A stretch of 64,000 nt of DNA from Paenibacillus kyungheensis (GCF_028606985.1 NZ_CP117416.1:437501-501500); one strand, 5' to 3'; shown: positions 8,552 through 19,116, counted from the stretch's first letter. Notes: generated from the letters alone by a model not told the origin. Program-made: numbers and translations.

Positions 8552-10519
8552 TTAGATTGAGAATGTGCGATAGATTTCTTCAGCATCTGTGACTTTAGCT
8601 AAATGTTGTACAGTCGCTTCATCTTCAATCGTTTCAGCAATTTTAGTCAGGATTTGAAGATGTTCTCCACCTGCACCAGCAATACCGATTACAAGATAAG
8701 CAGTACCGCCTTCAAATTCCACACCATTTGGATACTGTAGAACAACAATACCGGATGTTTGAATTTGTTTTTTCGCTTCACCGACACCATGAGGAATCGC
8801 TACACCGTTACCGATGTAAGTAGAAGCTACTTTTTCACGCTCATGCATCGCTGCAATATAATCATGTTTGACATAACCAGCAGCAGCTAGCATTTCGCCT
8901 GCTTTGTTAATCGCATCTTCTTTCGATGTGCTAGCAAGACCTAATACAATATTTTCTTTACGCAAAATGGTAGAACCTGCGTTAGACGTTGTTGTATCTT
9001 GTACCACATGTGGTGCATTGTGACTCAATACATCACTGACTTCTTGTTTCACACCAGCAGCATTATCTGGAATAGAAGAGTCAGGGCTACCTGCTGTAGC
9101 TGATTTTAAACGTTCAATCATATCATCATAGATCGGATTGTTAATAAAGTTATCAATCGATACATGCTGTGCATTTGGTGCTTTACCTTTAGCACGGCTT
9201 GTTAGATTTTGTTGAGTCACGACGATATCTGCATCAGAAGGAATCGCATCAATCGCTGTATTGGTTACATTGATCGGTAGACCTGCTTGTTGTACTTTTT
9301 TGCGGAAAGAAGAAGCACCCATAGCACTTGAACCCATACCTGCATCACAAGCAAATACGATTTTGCGAACTTCACCTGTTTGAAGATCGTTAGCAGATGT
9401 CAAAGCAGGACCACCAGCGTTACCGCCAGACTTCATGTTTTTGGAAGCGGCTTGAGCTTTTTCCAAATCTTCATCGCTTGGAGCTTTGCGTAAGAAGATC
9501 GCTGAGAAAATGAAGGAGACAATGGCTGCTGCGGCCACACCTGCTAATACAACCAGATGACCACCTTTTGGTGCTAGACCTAAGATTGCAAAAATACTAC
9601 CTGGAGAAGCAGCACTGGTTAGACCACTACCTAGGATACTATTTGTAAATACGCCAGCCATACCGCCAAGAATAACAGCAACAAACAAGATTGGACGCAT
9701 CAATACATAAGGGAAGTATACTTCATGAATACCACCAAAGAATTGAATAATGATTGCACCTGGAGCAGAACCTTTAATTGTACCTTTACCGAAGATCCAG
9801 TAAGCCAACAATACACCAAGACCCGGCCCTGGATTCGCTTCTAAAAGATAGAAAATAGATTTACCCGTTTCTAGAGATTGTTGCGCACCTAGTGGTGTAA
9901 AGATACCGTGGTTAATTGCATTATTTAAGAATAAAATTTTACCTGGTTCTACAAAGATCGAAACCAATGGTAAAAGATTATGAGCAACCAAGAAGTTAAC
10001 ACCTGATTCTACTAGCAAAGTAAATGCTTGTACCAATGGACCGATACCGACAAAGCCCAGAATCGCAAGCAACATACCGATAATACCAGCAGAGAAGTTG
10101 TTAACCAACATTTCAAAACCGGATTTTACTTTACCTTCGATCAATTTATCGAACTGTTTGATGACATATCCACCAAGTGGACCCATAATCATTGCACCGA
10201 TAAACATTGGAATTTCAGCACCGACGATAACACCCATAGCGGCAATCGCACCGAGTACACCACCACGATGATCAGCAACGACTTTACCACCTGTATAAGC
10301 AATCAATAAAGGAAGCAAATATTTGATCATTGGATCAACCATTGTTGCTAGTGTAGCATTAGGCCAGTAACCTGTTGGAATAAATAAAGCAGTAAGTAGA
10401 CCCCAAGCGATAAAAGCACCGATATTCGGCATAATCATAGAACTTAGAAAGCGTCCGAATGCTTGTACGCGATCACGAGCACTTTTTCTTTCTTTTGTAG
10501 CTGTCTGCACAGAACTCAT
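8552..10519 (-). CDS. mtlA: PTS mannitol transporter, EIICBA
   Basis: 655 residues. The EIIC membrane domain spans ~20-345 and contains the GGIHE motif (262-266). EIIB (~384-475) has its phospho-cysteine C391 in FACDAGMGSSAMG. EIIA (~520-655) has the phospho-histidine H577 in IPHGVGEAK. It takes up mannitol and phosphorylates it to mannitol 1-phosphate. Because EIIA is fused, no separate mtlF is expected. Its ATG overlaps the mtlR stop (ATGA), so the two are translationally coupled. Confidence 0.97.
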   Translation of the reverse strand: MSSVQTATKERKSARDRVQAFGRFLSSMIMPNIGAFIAWGLLTALFIPTGYWPNATLATMVDPMIKYLLPLLIAYTGGKVVADHRGGVLGAIAAMGVIVGAEIPMFIGAMIMGPLGGYVIKQFDKLIEGKVKSGFEMLVNNFSAGIIGMLLAILGFVGIGPLVQAFTLLVESGVNFLVAHNLLPLVSIFVEPGKILFLNNAINHGIFTPLGAQQSLETGKSIFYLLEANPGPGLGVLLAYWIFGKGTIKGSAPGAIIIQFFGGIHEVYFPYVLMRPILFVAVILGGMAGVFTNSILGSGLTSAASPGSIFAILGLAPKGGHLVVLAGVAAAAIVSFIFSAIFLRKAPSDEDLEKAQAASKNMKSGGNAGGPALTSANDLQTGEVRKIVFACDAGMGSSAMGASSFRKKVQQAGLPINVTNTAIDAIPSDADIVVTQQNLTSRAKGKAPNAQHVSIDNFINNPIYDDMIERLKSATAGSPDSSIPDNAAGVKQEVSDVLSHNAPHVVQDTTTSNAGSTILRKENIVLGLASTSKEDAINKAGEMLAAAGYVKHDYIAAMHEREKVASTYIGNGVAIPHGVGEAKKQIQTSGIVVLQYPNGVEFEGGTAYLVIGIAGAGGEHLQILTKIAETIEDEATVQHLAKVTDAEEIYRTFSI

Positions 10520-12642
10520 AATTGTTCGACCTCCATCATATATTGTTCGATTTTGCGAGTATACAAATCTTTCATTAAGCTAGAAATCTCAGCCGTTAAT
10601 TCGGCGGCACTACCCGATACGACTCTAGTCACAAATCCAGGACGGTCGATCAATGATTTACTGACTTCGTTAACTGCTTCCAGATAAGACTTACTGCTGT
10701 CTTTGGGAGCAAGCAAGACGATCGCTGCATACAGATCAACCGATTGAGAAGCGGCTGATATTGGATGGGCAAATCGCATCACACCTAGAAAAAGCTTAGG
10801 CACGACAGATGAACGACAGTGTAACAAAATCAATCCATCTTGCGAAAGAACAGTTTCTCCTAATCGCTCACGTTCATGCAGTTCTTGTTCTAATACATGT
10901 GCTCTTTCTGTAGAAGCAGTAAAAGTCGTTGCAATGTGGTGGATCAAGTCACTTACAGAAGTGGAAGTATATCCATCTCTTATCACTAATCCTTGTGTTA
11001 AATCTAAGATGCCAGTCAGTGTTTCTTTATGAGTGTTCAATGTTTCGGTTAAGCGTACACTCGGATCAAGCGATTGTTGTTGTACATGTTGTGTATGCTT
11101 AGAAGTATCTAGCTTAGATAATGTTTTACGAATATTGATAATGTCTTCTGATGAAAGTAAGGGTGATACTCGTACAGTTGGAATGAGGCTATCTACTTCT
11201 ACGGTAGAGATAATAATATCAGCACGCTTTTCTAAACGAACAGCTTCTGAAGAAGAAACCACATCAATAATTTGTAGAGCAGGGAATTCACGTTTGACTC
11301 GAACAGACAGCAAACTGGATGTTCCCATCCCACTAGCACAAGCGATTAATGCTTTAAATGGTTTTTTCTGAGCAGCAGCATATTCAGACATAGCGCCGAT
11401 ATGCATGGCCATATAACCAATCTCTGCTTCCGGTACTTCTTTGCCTGTAAATTGAGCCAGTAAAGTCGAACACTTGCGAGCGACTTCGAACGTAGGGCCA
11501 TATTGTTCTTTGATCTGTGCGAGTAGGGGATTACGAATATCTAATCCTAATCGTAGTCGCTCTACCGCAGGTCCAAGATGATTAATAAAGCCTGCGAACA
11601 ATTTGCTGTTTCCTTTGAGTTCGAATCCGGTTTCACTTTCGGCCATTTTCAGTACATCCCGGGCAAGCTTGACCAGTTCAAAGCTAACGTGCTCATAATA
11701 CGGATCAGATTCGACGCTAAGTCTTGTTTCAGCGCCTTTGAGATGCATAGTGATATAACCCATCTCATCTTCAGGAATCACAATATCAAAAGACTGTTCT
11801 AACTTGATCGCGAGTGTACGTGCAGTCTCAAATTCATTTAGTTGCTTGAGCTCATCCAGTATGCGAGGAGCAATCGTGATGCGTTGCCCTCTTCGAATAC
11901 GTTCTATCGCCAGCGCTAGATGAACAGCCAGCCCGATATACGCGCTATCGGTTAATTTCATATGCATTTCACGTTCCAGATCACTCAAGTACTGCTGAAG
12001 CTGGTTCATCATTCCATCATCAACCAGGTTCAGCAGGCGGTTGCGGATATGGAATTGTACGCGTCCAGGTTGTTCTTCTGTAGGGAAACGGTCACGTACC
12101 AGATGATTCAATTGGTATTCGTCTACACTTTCATATAGTAGATGTACCAGTGCAGAACGGATACTACTTTCAGTTCCTTCAATATAGACACCAAGTCCGG
12201 GTCTACGAATCAATGTAATCTCAAAAGCTTGAAGCCATTGTTCGATACGATCCAGATCATTACTGAGCGTGCCTTCTGTGACTTTGAACTGTGAAGCAAA
12301 GGTGTATAACTTAATCGGTTCTTTGGAAAGTAGAAGTTCACTAATAATGAAGTAATGCCTTTCTTCACGGGTGTAGTCTTTCTTAGGTGTCTGTTCTTCC
12401 AGTTCTTGCTGTACGATAGCCAGATGTTCTGGACTACCTTCCAGTGCAAGCCCTGTACCCGGTTTGCGAATCAGGGTTAGCTGTCTTTGATGTAACCAGT
12501 CTTCAACGCTCGGCAATTCACGCTTGACCGTTTTCTCACTCACATCTAGATGATCGGACAAGTCCCTGATTGTAATATAGTCACCATGAGAGGCAACCAG
12601 AAACTGTAGCATCATTGTGAGGCGAGCGGTCAGCTTCTCCAA
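10516..12642 (-). CDS. mtlR: Mannitol operon activator, PRD/PTS-regulated
   Basis: The start is placed at a TTG (708 residues): the GGAAAGGAGG site lies inside the longer open frame, 9 bases before it. Numbered from the longer frame, two HTH regions (~10-70 and ~105-165) are followed by PRD1 (H248, H307), PRD2 (H362, H421), an EIIB-Gat-like domain (C442 in ACASGMGTS) and an EIIA-like C-terminus (LLHCRSS). In this family phosphorylation by HPr and PTS components tunes DNA binding. Here the gene is first in the operon and couples to mtlA by a 4-nt overlap. A consensus cre site lies just upstream. Confidence 0.93.
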   Translation of the reverse strand: MEKLTARLTMMLQFLVASHGDYITIRDLSDHLDVSEKTVKRELPSVEDWLHQRQLTLIRKPGTGLALEGSPEHLAIVQQELEEQTPKKDYTREERHYFIISELLLSKEPIKLYTFASQFKVTEGTLSNDLDRIEQWLQAFEITLIRRPGLGVYIEGTESSIRSALVHLLYESVDEYQLNHLVRDRFPTEEQPGRVQFHIRNRLLNLVDDGMMNQLQQYLSDLEREMHMKLTDSAYIGLAVHLALAIERIRRGQRITIAPRILDELKQLNEFETARTLAIKLEQSFDIVIPEDEMGYITMHLKGAETRLSVESDPYYEHVSFELVKLARDVLKMAESETGFELKGNSKLFAGFINHLGPAVERLRLGLDIRNPLLAQIKEQYGPTFEVARKCSTLLAQFTGKEVPEAEIGYMAMHIGAMSEYAAAQKKPFKALIACASGMGTSSLLSVRVKREFPALQIIDVVSSSEAVRLEKRADIIISTVEVDSLIPTVRVSPLLSSEDIINIRKTLSKLDTSKHTQHVQQQSLDPSVRLTETLNTHKETLTGILDLTQGLVIRDGYTSTSVSDLIHHIATTFTASTERAHVLEQELHERERLGETVLSQDGLILLHCRSSVVPKLFLGVMRFAHPISAASQSVDLYAAIVLLAPKDSSKSYLEAVNEVSKSLIDRPGFVTRVVSGSAAELTAEISSLMKDLYTRKIEQYMMEVEQL

Positions 12643-12671
12643 AATCGATATCCTCCTTTCCAAAGTCCGAT

Positions 12672-12685
12672 TGAAAACGATATCA
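12672..12685 (-). promoter_or_regulatory. Catabolite response element (cre) upstream of mtlR
   Basis: TGAAAACGATATCA matches TGWAANCGNTNWCA at every defined position. It ends 30 bases upstream of the mtlR start, in the 5' leader or promoter zone, so CcpA repression of the whole mtl operon is likely. Confidence 0.85.
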
Positions 12686-13192
12686 TAAACATAGGGCTAA
12701 GAAATAAGAACTAGTAGTGAATACTTCAAAGTTTAAGGTTTTAACGTGAAGATATCAATTGAAAGATGATACGATTTGTCCTTTGTGTATAAGGGACAAA
12801 GGTAAAGAGGGAGTAAATCAGCAGTCCAAAACAAATAATAAAAAAGGATAAATCCAACTACTGTTTTGAAAAAAAGGGTGTATAAAGTCTTACGTATGCT
12901 CAAAAATAATTCGACAAAAAGTGATAAATCATTGGAACCAAATACTAAATAATGTATAAACATAAACCTAAATAATACTTGTTGAAACATTTGAATAAAA
13001 TGTAAAAAAAGTTTGTCTCTTTGAATATCGGAACCTTATTCTCAATACTTAATATAAATTTCAATATTACATATTTTATTGTAAAAAAAGAGCATTACTT
13101 CTATTTAAAGTTTGAGCGAAGGAATACTTTAAAATGATAAATGATATGTGTTGTAAGCGAGAGGAGAAAAATGATTACATCCTAAATAAACA
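12686..13192. other. AT-rich intergenic region, no supported gene
   Basis: About 500 bases upstream of mtlR. Open frames here lack ribosome binding sites and have A/T-homopolymer composition. The mtlR promoter should lie in the part nearest 12690-12760; I could not assign confident -35/-10 boxes. Confidence 0.6.
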
Positions 13193-13225
13193 ATAAAAAA
13201 ACCTGCTTTCTATAAAGAAAGCAGG
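13193..13225 (-). terminator. Terminator of the amylase gene
   Basis: CCTGCTTTCT/AGAAAGCAGG, a 10-bp perfect stem, followed on the minus strand by a long T-run. Confidence 0.9.
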
Positions 13226-13263
13226 CTTCGAGAGAGATCTATCTTCTATATAAATAGATTTTG

Positions 13264-15006
13264 TTATTGAACAGCTCTCAAAATAACAAAAGCAAAAGCA
13301 GGTAATTTTTCTTCTAGACGACCATTTTCAACTTGAAGTGTAGTCTGATCTAACATGTTTTCCCACTTGGATGTTTCTACATCAATGCTAACCGTTACCG
13401 GTTCAGAAGAGCTGTTCATCGCAATCACAAATGTATCTTCATCATCAGAACGCTCATAGATCAGTCCGTTATTGCCTTCTTTGGCATGTAAGAACTTAAA
13501 TGTACCTTGACGTAGAGCAGGATATTGTTTGCGCAGACTGATTAATTGTTGATAAAAAGCAAACAATTCCAAGTCTTGATCCTTCTCATCCCACACCATA
13601 CAACGACGGCAATCTGGATCGTTTTCGCCTTCCATACCAAATTCGTCTCCATAATAAATACAAGGAGTACCGCTATATGTCATCTGGAAAGTTACCGCTA
13701 ATTTGAGACGATCTTTGTTACCTTTAGCAAGCGTCAACGCACGCGCAGTATCATGACTATCTAACAGGTTAAAAGATACTTCAGTCACCTGACGAGGGTA
13801 ACGTGACATCTGTGTACCAATCGCATGAGCAAATGTTAATGCGTCTGTTGTATCTTCGACAAAGAAGTCGGTTACCGCATTTTTGAACGGATAATTCATT
13901 ACAGCATCGAATTGATCGCCTTGCAACCAAGGAGAAGATTCATGCCAGATTTCGCCCAAAATATAGACGTCTGGATTGATACTTTTCACAGCTTGACGGA
14001 ATTCACGCCAGAAATGATGATCCACTTCATCAGCAACATCTAAGCGCCAACCATCGATGCCAAATTCTTCAACCCAGTACTTAGCTACATTTAACAGATA
14101 CTCTTTTACTTCTGGGTTTTCAGTATTCAACTTCGGCATTAATGGCTCAAAATCAAACGTATCATATGTTGGAATACCGTCTTCTACAGCTAGAGGGAAT
14201 TTACGTACATGGAACCAGTCTTTATATTTAGATTTTTCGCCTTTTTCTTGTACATCGACAAATGGAGCAAATGTTTTGCCAGAATGATTAAATACTGCAT
14301 CAAACATCACGCGAATGCCTTTATCATGGCACGTTGTAATTAATTTCTTCAACGTTTCTTTATCTCCGAAATGAGGATCAAGTTCCATATAATCTTCGGT
14401 ATCGTATTTATGATTAGTGGTTGCTTTGAAAATCGGCGTCATATAAATCGCATTGATCCCAAGATCGGTCAAATGATCTAAATGATCGATAATCCCTTGC
14501 AGATCACCACCGAAAAAGTTAAACCACTCTGGCTTTTCGCCCCATGGCAATGTGTCTTTCGGATTAATCGAAGGATCTCCATTAGCGAATCGTTCCGGAA
14601 AAATTTGATAAAAAACAGCATCTTTCACCCATGCCGGTGGTGTAAATACATCAACTGGATTGATAAATGGAATATCGAATAAACGATCCATTTTCGGTTC
14701 TTCTTTACCAAATTTATCTTCGTCCATCCAAATTTCTTCATCATCGTTTTTGAGAAGGAATCCGTATTTGATACGGCGGAAAGGAGGAACTACTTCACAT
14801 TCCCAATAATCGAACAGATCATCTGTTGCAAAAACATGCATCTGTACGCGTTCTTTGGATTTTTCCCACATGTATTTATCACCAGCAAGAGCCCAGACTT
14901 CTTTCACATCCTGCTTTTTAGTGCGTAGACGTAAATGAATCGTTTCACGATCATAAGGATAACCCCAATTCAGCTTGGGACGATGATAGACAGCTTCGAT
15001 TAACAT
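13264..15006 (-). CDS. Neopullulanase / cyclomaltodextrinase-type alpha-amylase (GH13)
   Basis: 580 residues with no signal peptide, so intracellular. An N-terminal CBM34-like domain (~1-120) precedes the GH13 barrel. Region I is DAVFNH (236-241); catalytic residues are D323 (GWRLDVADE), E352 (ILGEIWH) and D419 (SHDT). The length and N-terminal domain are typical of maltogenic amylase/cyclomaltodextrinase/neopullulanase, which degrade imported maltodextrins or cyclodextrins. AGGAGG precedes the ATG. It is transcribed alone; no maltodextrin transporter is adjacent. Confidence 0.93.
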   Translation of the reverse strand: MLIEAVYHRPKLNWGYPYDRETIHLRLRTKKQDVKEVWALAGDKYMWEKSKERVQMHVFATDDLFDYWECEVVPPFRRIKYGFLLKNDDEEIWMDEDKFGKEEPKMDRLFDIPFINPVDVFTPPAWVKDAVFYQIFPERFANGDPSINPKDTLPWGEKPEWFNFFGGDLQGIIDHLDHLTDLGINAIYMTPIFKATTNHKYDTEDYMELDPHFGDKETLKKLITTCHDKGIRVMFDAVFNHSGKTFAPFVDVQEKGEKSKYKDWFHVRKFPLAVEDGIPTYDTFDFEPLMPKLNTENPEVKEYLLNVAKYWVEEFGIDGWRLDVADEVDHHFWREFRQAVKSINPDVYILGEIWHESSPWLQGDQFDAVMNYPFKNAVTDFFVEDTTDALTFAHAIGTQMSRYPRQVTEVSFNLLDSHDTARALTLAKGNKDRLKLAVTFQMTYSGTPCIYYGDEFGMEGENDPDCRRCMVWDEKDQDLELFAFYQQLISLRKQYPALRQGTFKFLHAKEGNNGLIYERSDDEDTFVIAMNSSSEPVTVSIDVETSKWENMLDQTTLQVENGRLEEKLPAFAFVILRAVQ

Positions 15007-15294
15007 AGATGTTCCTCCTACATAAGATATGTATTAGACTGCGTATGGTCTATCGATTTATACCCTAAAAAGAATTGTAGGAACCAATTATATAGCGTCT
15101 TCATAAGCACATGATTGTAAATCGTTTGACAGAATTTAGTTAAAGGCAAAAAAGGTTACAATAACAAGCGATATTTAAGCTTATTATCGTAACCCAATGG
15201 CTAAAGATCAGAAGTTATTTTAAAGTAGTCATCACTATTTATATCAGGATACTTCTATATCATTTGTATAGAATATAGGAATGAAAAGAGAAGT

Positions 15295-16818
15295 TTACAG
15301 ATTTTTGGGTAACCACTCTGGACGGTTAGATCCTCTTGGAACAAGTACAGTGTTGTAATGTCCCGGTGTCTCAGACATTTGCACTTGATCGGTCACGCCT
15401 TGATAATCTCCACAGAGCGTTTCTGCTGTAAATAAGTCAGGATCAAGATACAGATGCTCATCCGACGAACCTGCTGTTGCATACGCATAATCTTTATCAA
15501 AAATACCCATCGACATTAACCATAACGATACACGACTAAGCGAAATGTGTACTTTATAGCTACCGCCTTCTTCTGCACGTCTTGCAAGAGCCGCCATTGC
15601 GCCAGCAGCAGCAAGCCACGAGATAATATAGTCATTTACGACTAAAATAGCGGGTAGTTGTGGTTTCTCTGGTGTTCCTTCAAGGCACATAACCCCTGTA
15701 ACCGTTCCAGCGGTCTGATCGAATCCAACTCGATCTGCCCAGACTCCTTCTTCGCCATGAAGCGAGACAGATACATGAATAATACCCGGTCTTACACTAG
15801 CACATTGCTCTGGATCTAGTTCAAATCGATTCAGATAAGAAGGTCTACGATTCGCAAAAAAGATATCAGCGTCTTGTAACAATGCTTGCATTTTGGCATG
15901 ACCTTGCGGTTCGCCTATTTCTAATATAGAAGAGCGCATACCGACACTAGATGTGTAATAAGTAGTGTCTACTTCCCAATCGGATGGTCGCCAGATATTA
16001 AGTACATCTGCTCCTTGTAAAGCCAGTGCCCGTCCGATACCGGCACCTGCAATCACATGCCCCATTCCTAATGCGCGAATACCTTCAAGCGGAGAAGAAA
16101 CGCCTTGTGACAATGGTTCTGGATCACTTTCGCCGATTTTTTCAATTTGTATAAGGGGTAATTTGGCAACATCAGCGAATGTAGGTTCTTCGATAAATTC
16201 TTCTACCGTACGTGCCATCGGCATTACGATACCTACTTTAGCAGCAGCATCTTCCAAATCTTTGGCATTCCATGTAGAGATCGCTTTAGCGACAGCTTCT
16301 GGTGTATCTGCACAATCTAATAATTTAAGTGTATTGATTTTGAGCTTAGGATAAGGTTCAAGTGGCATCACCCAGCGATGATCTTTGGTTTCATAAAAGC
16401 CAAATTTGAGCGCTTGACTAGGATCAGAAGGGCTAGCAGGTGAATATCCATTGAGTTTCTCCCATTTGCGATCATAAAAAGGAGAGAGACGATGTAAAAT
16501 TTTACGCAAATCCAGTGAGATGTCTTGTCCTTTACCTCCACGTAGTCGCCACAGGTTAGCAGCAGCAACCGATTTGGCAACCATTCCAATCCCTGCTGAA
16601 CTAGCCAGACGCAATACGCTAGGTACAATCGGATCTTTCCCTGTAAATGAAATCTCTCCGCCACTATCTGCGGAAGAAAGTCCGATATCTTGCAATACGT
16701 TCTCCAATTCTGCATGAATATCAAAATCAGTATGGGTAAGGCGATTATGCTTAGCATCTAAAATACGTTGTTTGATTTGATCGATGGTGTTCATTTCTAC
16801 ATTAGTTGAATTACTCAT
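15295..16818 (-). CDS. CoA-transferase family III (CaiB/BaiF-like) protein
   Basis: The start is the ATG of MSNSTNVEMN (507 residues), with TGGAGTG seven bases before it; an extension upstream encodes an implausible hydrophobic stretch. Two CaiB/BaiF-like halves are seen: PLEGIRALGMGHVIAGAGIGRALALQGADVL begins the second, followed by IGEPQG and VGFDQTAGTVTG. The family moves CoA between carboxylic acids. I cannot place the nucleophilic Asp with confidence, and the N-terminal half is divergent, so the protein may have lost or changed activity. The neighbours give no pathway clue. Confidence 0.8.
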   Translation of the reverse strand: MSNSTNVEMNTIDQIKQRILDAKHNRLTHTDFDIHAELENVLQDIGLSSADSGGEISFTGKDPIVPSVLRLASSAGIGMVAKSVAAANLWRLRGGKGQDISLDLRKILHRLSPFYDRKWEKLNGYSPASPSDPSQALKFGFYETKDHRWVMPLEPYPKLKINTLKLLDCADTPEAVAKAISTWNAKDLEDAAAKVGIVMPMARTVEEFIEEPTFADVAKLPLIQIEKIGESDPEPLSQGVSSPLEGIRALGMGHVIAGAGIGRALALQGADVLNIWRPSDWEVDTTYYTSSVGMRSSILEIGEPQGHAKMQALLQDADIFFANRRPSYLNRFELDPEQCASVRPGIIHVSVSLHGEEGVWADRVGFDQTAGTVTGVMCLEGTPEKPQLPAILVVNDYIISWLAAAGAMAALARRAEEGGSYKVHISLSRVSLWLMSMGIFDKDYAYATAGSSDEHLYLDPDLFTAETLCGDYQGVTDQVQMSETPGHYNTVLVPRGSNRPEWLPKNL

Positions 16819-17070
16819 TGCTTTCACTCCATCCATAAGTAAATGTATACATATAATTATAAACTTACCCAATAGAGGACTCAATAACCAGTGTAATGTG
16901 AAATGGGGAGAAAGCCACATATAGTCAATCAGTGTGTATAAAGTGTAATTTTAATTAAGTTGTAACTTTTATTTTTAAATGAAGTCTATACATTTGTGAG
17001 TTAAATTAAGATAGAAGTGTACCAAACTGAAAAATGAAGTTCTATCAAACTAATAAAGGATTGAGTAATA

Positions 17071-17499
17071 TTGAATTTTTTTAATATAAAAAGATCAGAG
17101 TATTTATTAGCTATAATTATTTTGGTAGTAATGATACTTGCAATGGTATTTTCTTTTTTTAAAAGTGGTGCTGTTGATAGTTGGAGTAAGCCTGATACTC
17201 AACAGCAATATTATTTAGGTACTATTACTAAGCTTGAAGAAAAGAATACTCGGATTGATGGGGAAGTTGTCTTCTATGAAATTACATTAGACAATAAGAC
17301 AAGACATTCTGTATCTAAAAACTCAAAATTTTATAGAAATATAGATAATTATGCTCAAAATGAAAAAACATTAAGTTATACAAAAGTTCGAGAAGAGACA
17401 ACCATATCTAATATATTTGTAGGTCAGAAAGTTGAATTATGGAAAAGACAATTGAACAATCATTTATCTGAAATATATGAATTAACGGTTATAAAGTAA
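17071..17499 (+). CDS. Small membrane-anchored protein of unknown function
   Basis: 142 residues from a TTG, with AAAGGATTGAG upstream. One hydrophobic helix (about 12-32) is followed by an outward, Lys/Asn-rich beta-type domain. I do not recognise the family. It is notably more AT-rich than its neighbours, with almost only A/T-ending codons, which could mean recent arrival. It converges on the aldehyde dehydrogenase gene across a shared terminator. Confidence 0.6.
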   Translation: MNFFNIKRSEYLLAIIILVVMILAMVFSFFKSGAVDSWSKPDTQQQYYLGTITKLEEKNTRIDGEVVFYEITLDNKTRHSVSKNSKFYRNIDNYAQNEKTLSYTKVREETTISNIFVGQKVELWKRQLNNHLSEIYELTVIK

Positions 17500-17501
17500 G
17501 T

Positions 17502-17530
17502 AAAACCCCTGTACAGTTGCACAGGGGTTT
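17502..17530. terminator. Bidirectional terminator
   Basis: AAACCCCTGT/ACAGGGGTTT, a perfect 10-bp stem with flanking complementarity, lies between convergent genes. Confidence 0.85.
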
Positions 17531-17558
17531 CACTTACTTTTATTTTAACTATAGTATA

Positions 17559-18860
17559 TTAAGAATTGCGTTTTAGGATACTTTTGTGATGAGAGAATAG
17601 TTCAAAGCTTTGTTGTCCGTGATAAGAACCCATACCGCTATCACCAACACCACCGAAAGGTAGGTAGTGTGAAGTCATATGAGACAATGTTTCGTTAACA
17701 CAACCGCCACCGAAAGATACAGTGTTGAATACTTGATCTTGTACTTCTTCATCATTGGTGAACAAGTATAGAGCCAGTGGTTTAGGACGATTTGTGATTT
17801 CCTCTAAAATAGGATTAAGATCGTTGTATTCAATAACAGGCAAGATCGGTCCGAAGATTTCTTCTTGCATGACTGGTGAACTCCAATCGACATTGCCTAG
17901 TAATGTAGGTTCAATAACCAATTGCTCACGAATCGAACGACCACCGATTAAGAACTCGCCATCTTCCAAAAATTTTGCTAGTCGATCAAAGTTACGTTGA
18001 TTAACGATATGCGGGAAGTTTGGATTTTGAGTTGCATTTTCTGTATATTTATCGTTGATTTCTGCTTGTAATAAAGAAATAAACTCTTCACGTACATCTT
18101 CATGTACCAATAGATAATCAGGTGCTACACAAGTTTGTCCTGCATTTAAGAATTTACCACGAGCTAGACGTTGAGCAGCGATTTGTAGATTCGCATCTTT
18201 GTGCACGATACTTGGACTTTTACCGCCTAATTCTAATGTAACTGGTGTTAAATGCTCTGCCGCTGCTCTCATCACCACTTTACCTACGCCTGTGCTACCT
18301 GTGAAGAAGATATAGTCGAATTTTTCTTTGAGTAATGCTGTGCTAGTCTCTACTTCGCCTTCCATAACAGCAATATACTCGCTAGGGAAAGTATCTGCGA
18401 TCAATTCAGCAGTTACTTTAGATACCGCAGGTGTTAATTCAGAAGGTTTGATCACTGCACTATTACCGGCTGCCATCGCACCAACCAATGGACCAAATGC
18501 TAATTGGAAAGGATAATTCCAAGGCGCAATAATCAAAGCAACACCATAAGGTTCTGGATGAATAAAGCTAGACGAATCTGGCAAAGTAGAAGCAGTAGGT
18601 ACTTCACGTGGTGCTGCCCATTGCTCTAGATGTTCTAACGTAAAGTCGATTTCGCCTAAAACGATACGAATTTCAGAACCGAACGCTTCAGGCTCTGATT
18701 TGTTAAGGTCACTTTTCAAAGCATCCAAAATCGGTTGATGAAATTTCTCGATTGCTTTTTTAAGACGATTTAGCGCTTGAATACGGAAAGTAACATCTTT
18801 GGTGTTACCTGTATTAAAAAATTGTCGTTGTTGTTGAACTAACTCATGTGCTGTTGTCAT
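17559..18860 (-). CDS. Aldehyde dehydrogenase (class 3-like)
   Basis: 433 residues from the ATG of MTTAHELVQQ, with AAAGGAG eight bases upstream. The catalytic set is complete: N115 in PWNYP, E210 in LELGGKS and C244 in NAGQTCVAP; GSTGVGK (188-194) binds the cofactor. The short C-terminus (SHHKSILKR) resembles fatty/aromatic aldehyde dehydrogenases such as YwdH. It oxidises aldehydes to acids with NAD(P)+. A TetR regulator is divergently transcribed 256 bases away and is the obvious candidate controller. Confidence 0.93.
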   Translation of the reverse strand: MTTAHELVQQQRQFFNTGNTKDVTFRIQALNRLKKAIEKFHQPILDALKSDLNKSEPEAFGSEIRIVLGEIDFTLEHLEQWAAPREVPTASTLPDSSSFIHPEPYGVALIIAPWNYPFQLAFGPLVGAMAAGNSAVIKPSELTPAVSKVTAELIADTFPSEYIAVMEGEVETSTALLKEKFDYIFFTGSTGVGKVVMRAAAEHLTPVTLELGGKSPSIVHKDANLQIAAQRLARGKFLNAGQTCVAPDYLLVHEDVREEFISLLQAEINDKYTENATQNPNFPHIVNQRNFDRLAKFLEDGEFLIGGRSIREQLVIEPTLLGNVDWSSPVMQEEIFGPILPVIEYNDLNPILEEITNRPKPLALYLFTNDEEVQDQVFNTVSFGGGCVNETLSHMTSHYLPFGGVGDSGMGSYHGQQSFELFSHHKSILKRNS

Positions 18861-19116
18861 GTGTAAAACTCCTTTAATATCTGTTTTTATAATAAACAAA
18901 CCAATTCGGCTTGATAGATATGAATAAATTTTCATATTAAATTGTGTTAAATTGAATTATACGCTATTGATCCTATAGTTACAATAACCAAACTTTCTTT
19001 AGATGTGGCTAAAGCGACACTTGTCTATAAAGTGGGTATATAGGGTTAACAAGATGCAACATGTTGGAAGCATTACTTATTATTCAATGATAATTAGAAG
19101 AGAAGGGGAAGCATAT

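Noticed and set aside
12733-12990. An 85-codon minus-strand reading frame in the gap upstream of mtlR
   Set aside because: No ribosome binding site before its ATG, Phe/Leu/Tyr-biased translation expected from AT-rich DNA, and it would overlap the mtlR promoter zone.
13150-13185. Plus-strand GAGAGGAG followed by a four-codon ORF near 13168
   Set aside because: Too short to judge, with no gene or hairpin arrangement around it comparable to the 6.1 kb minigene.
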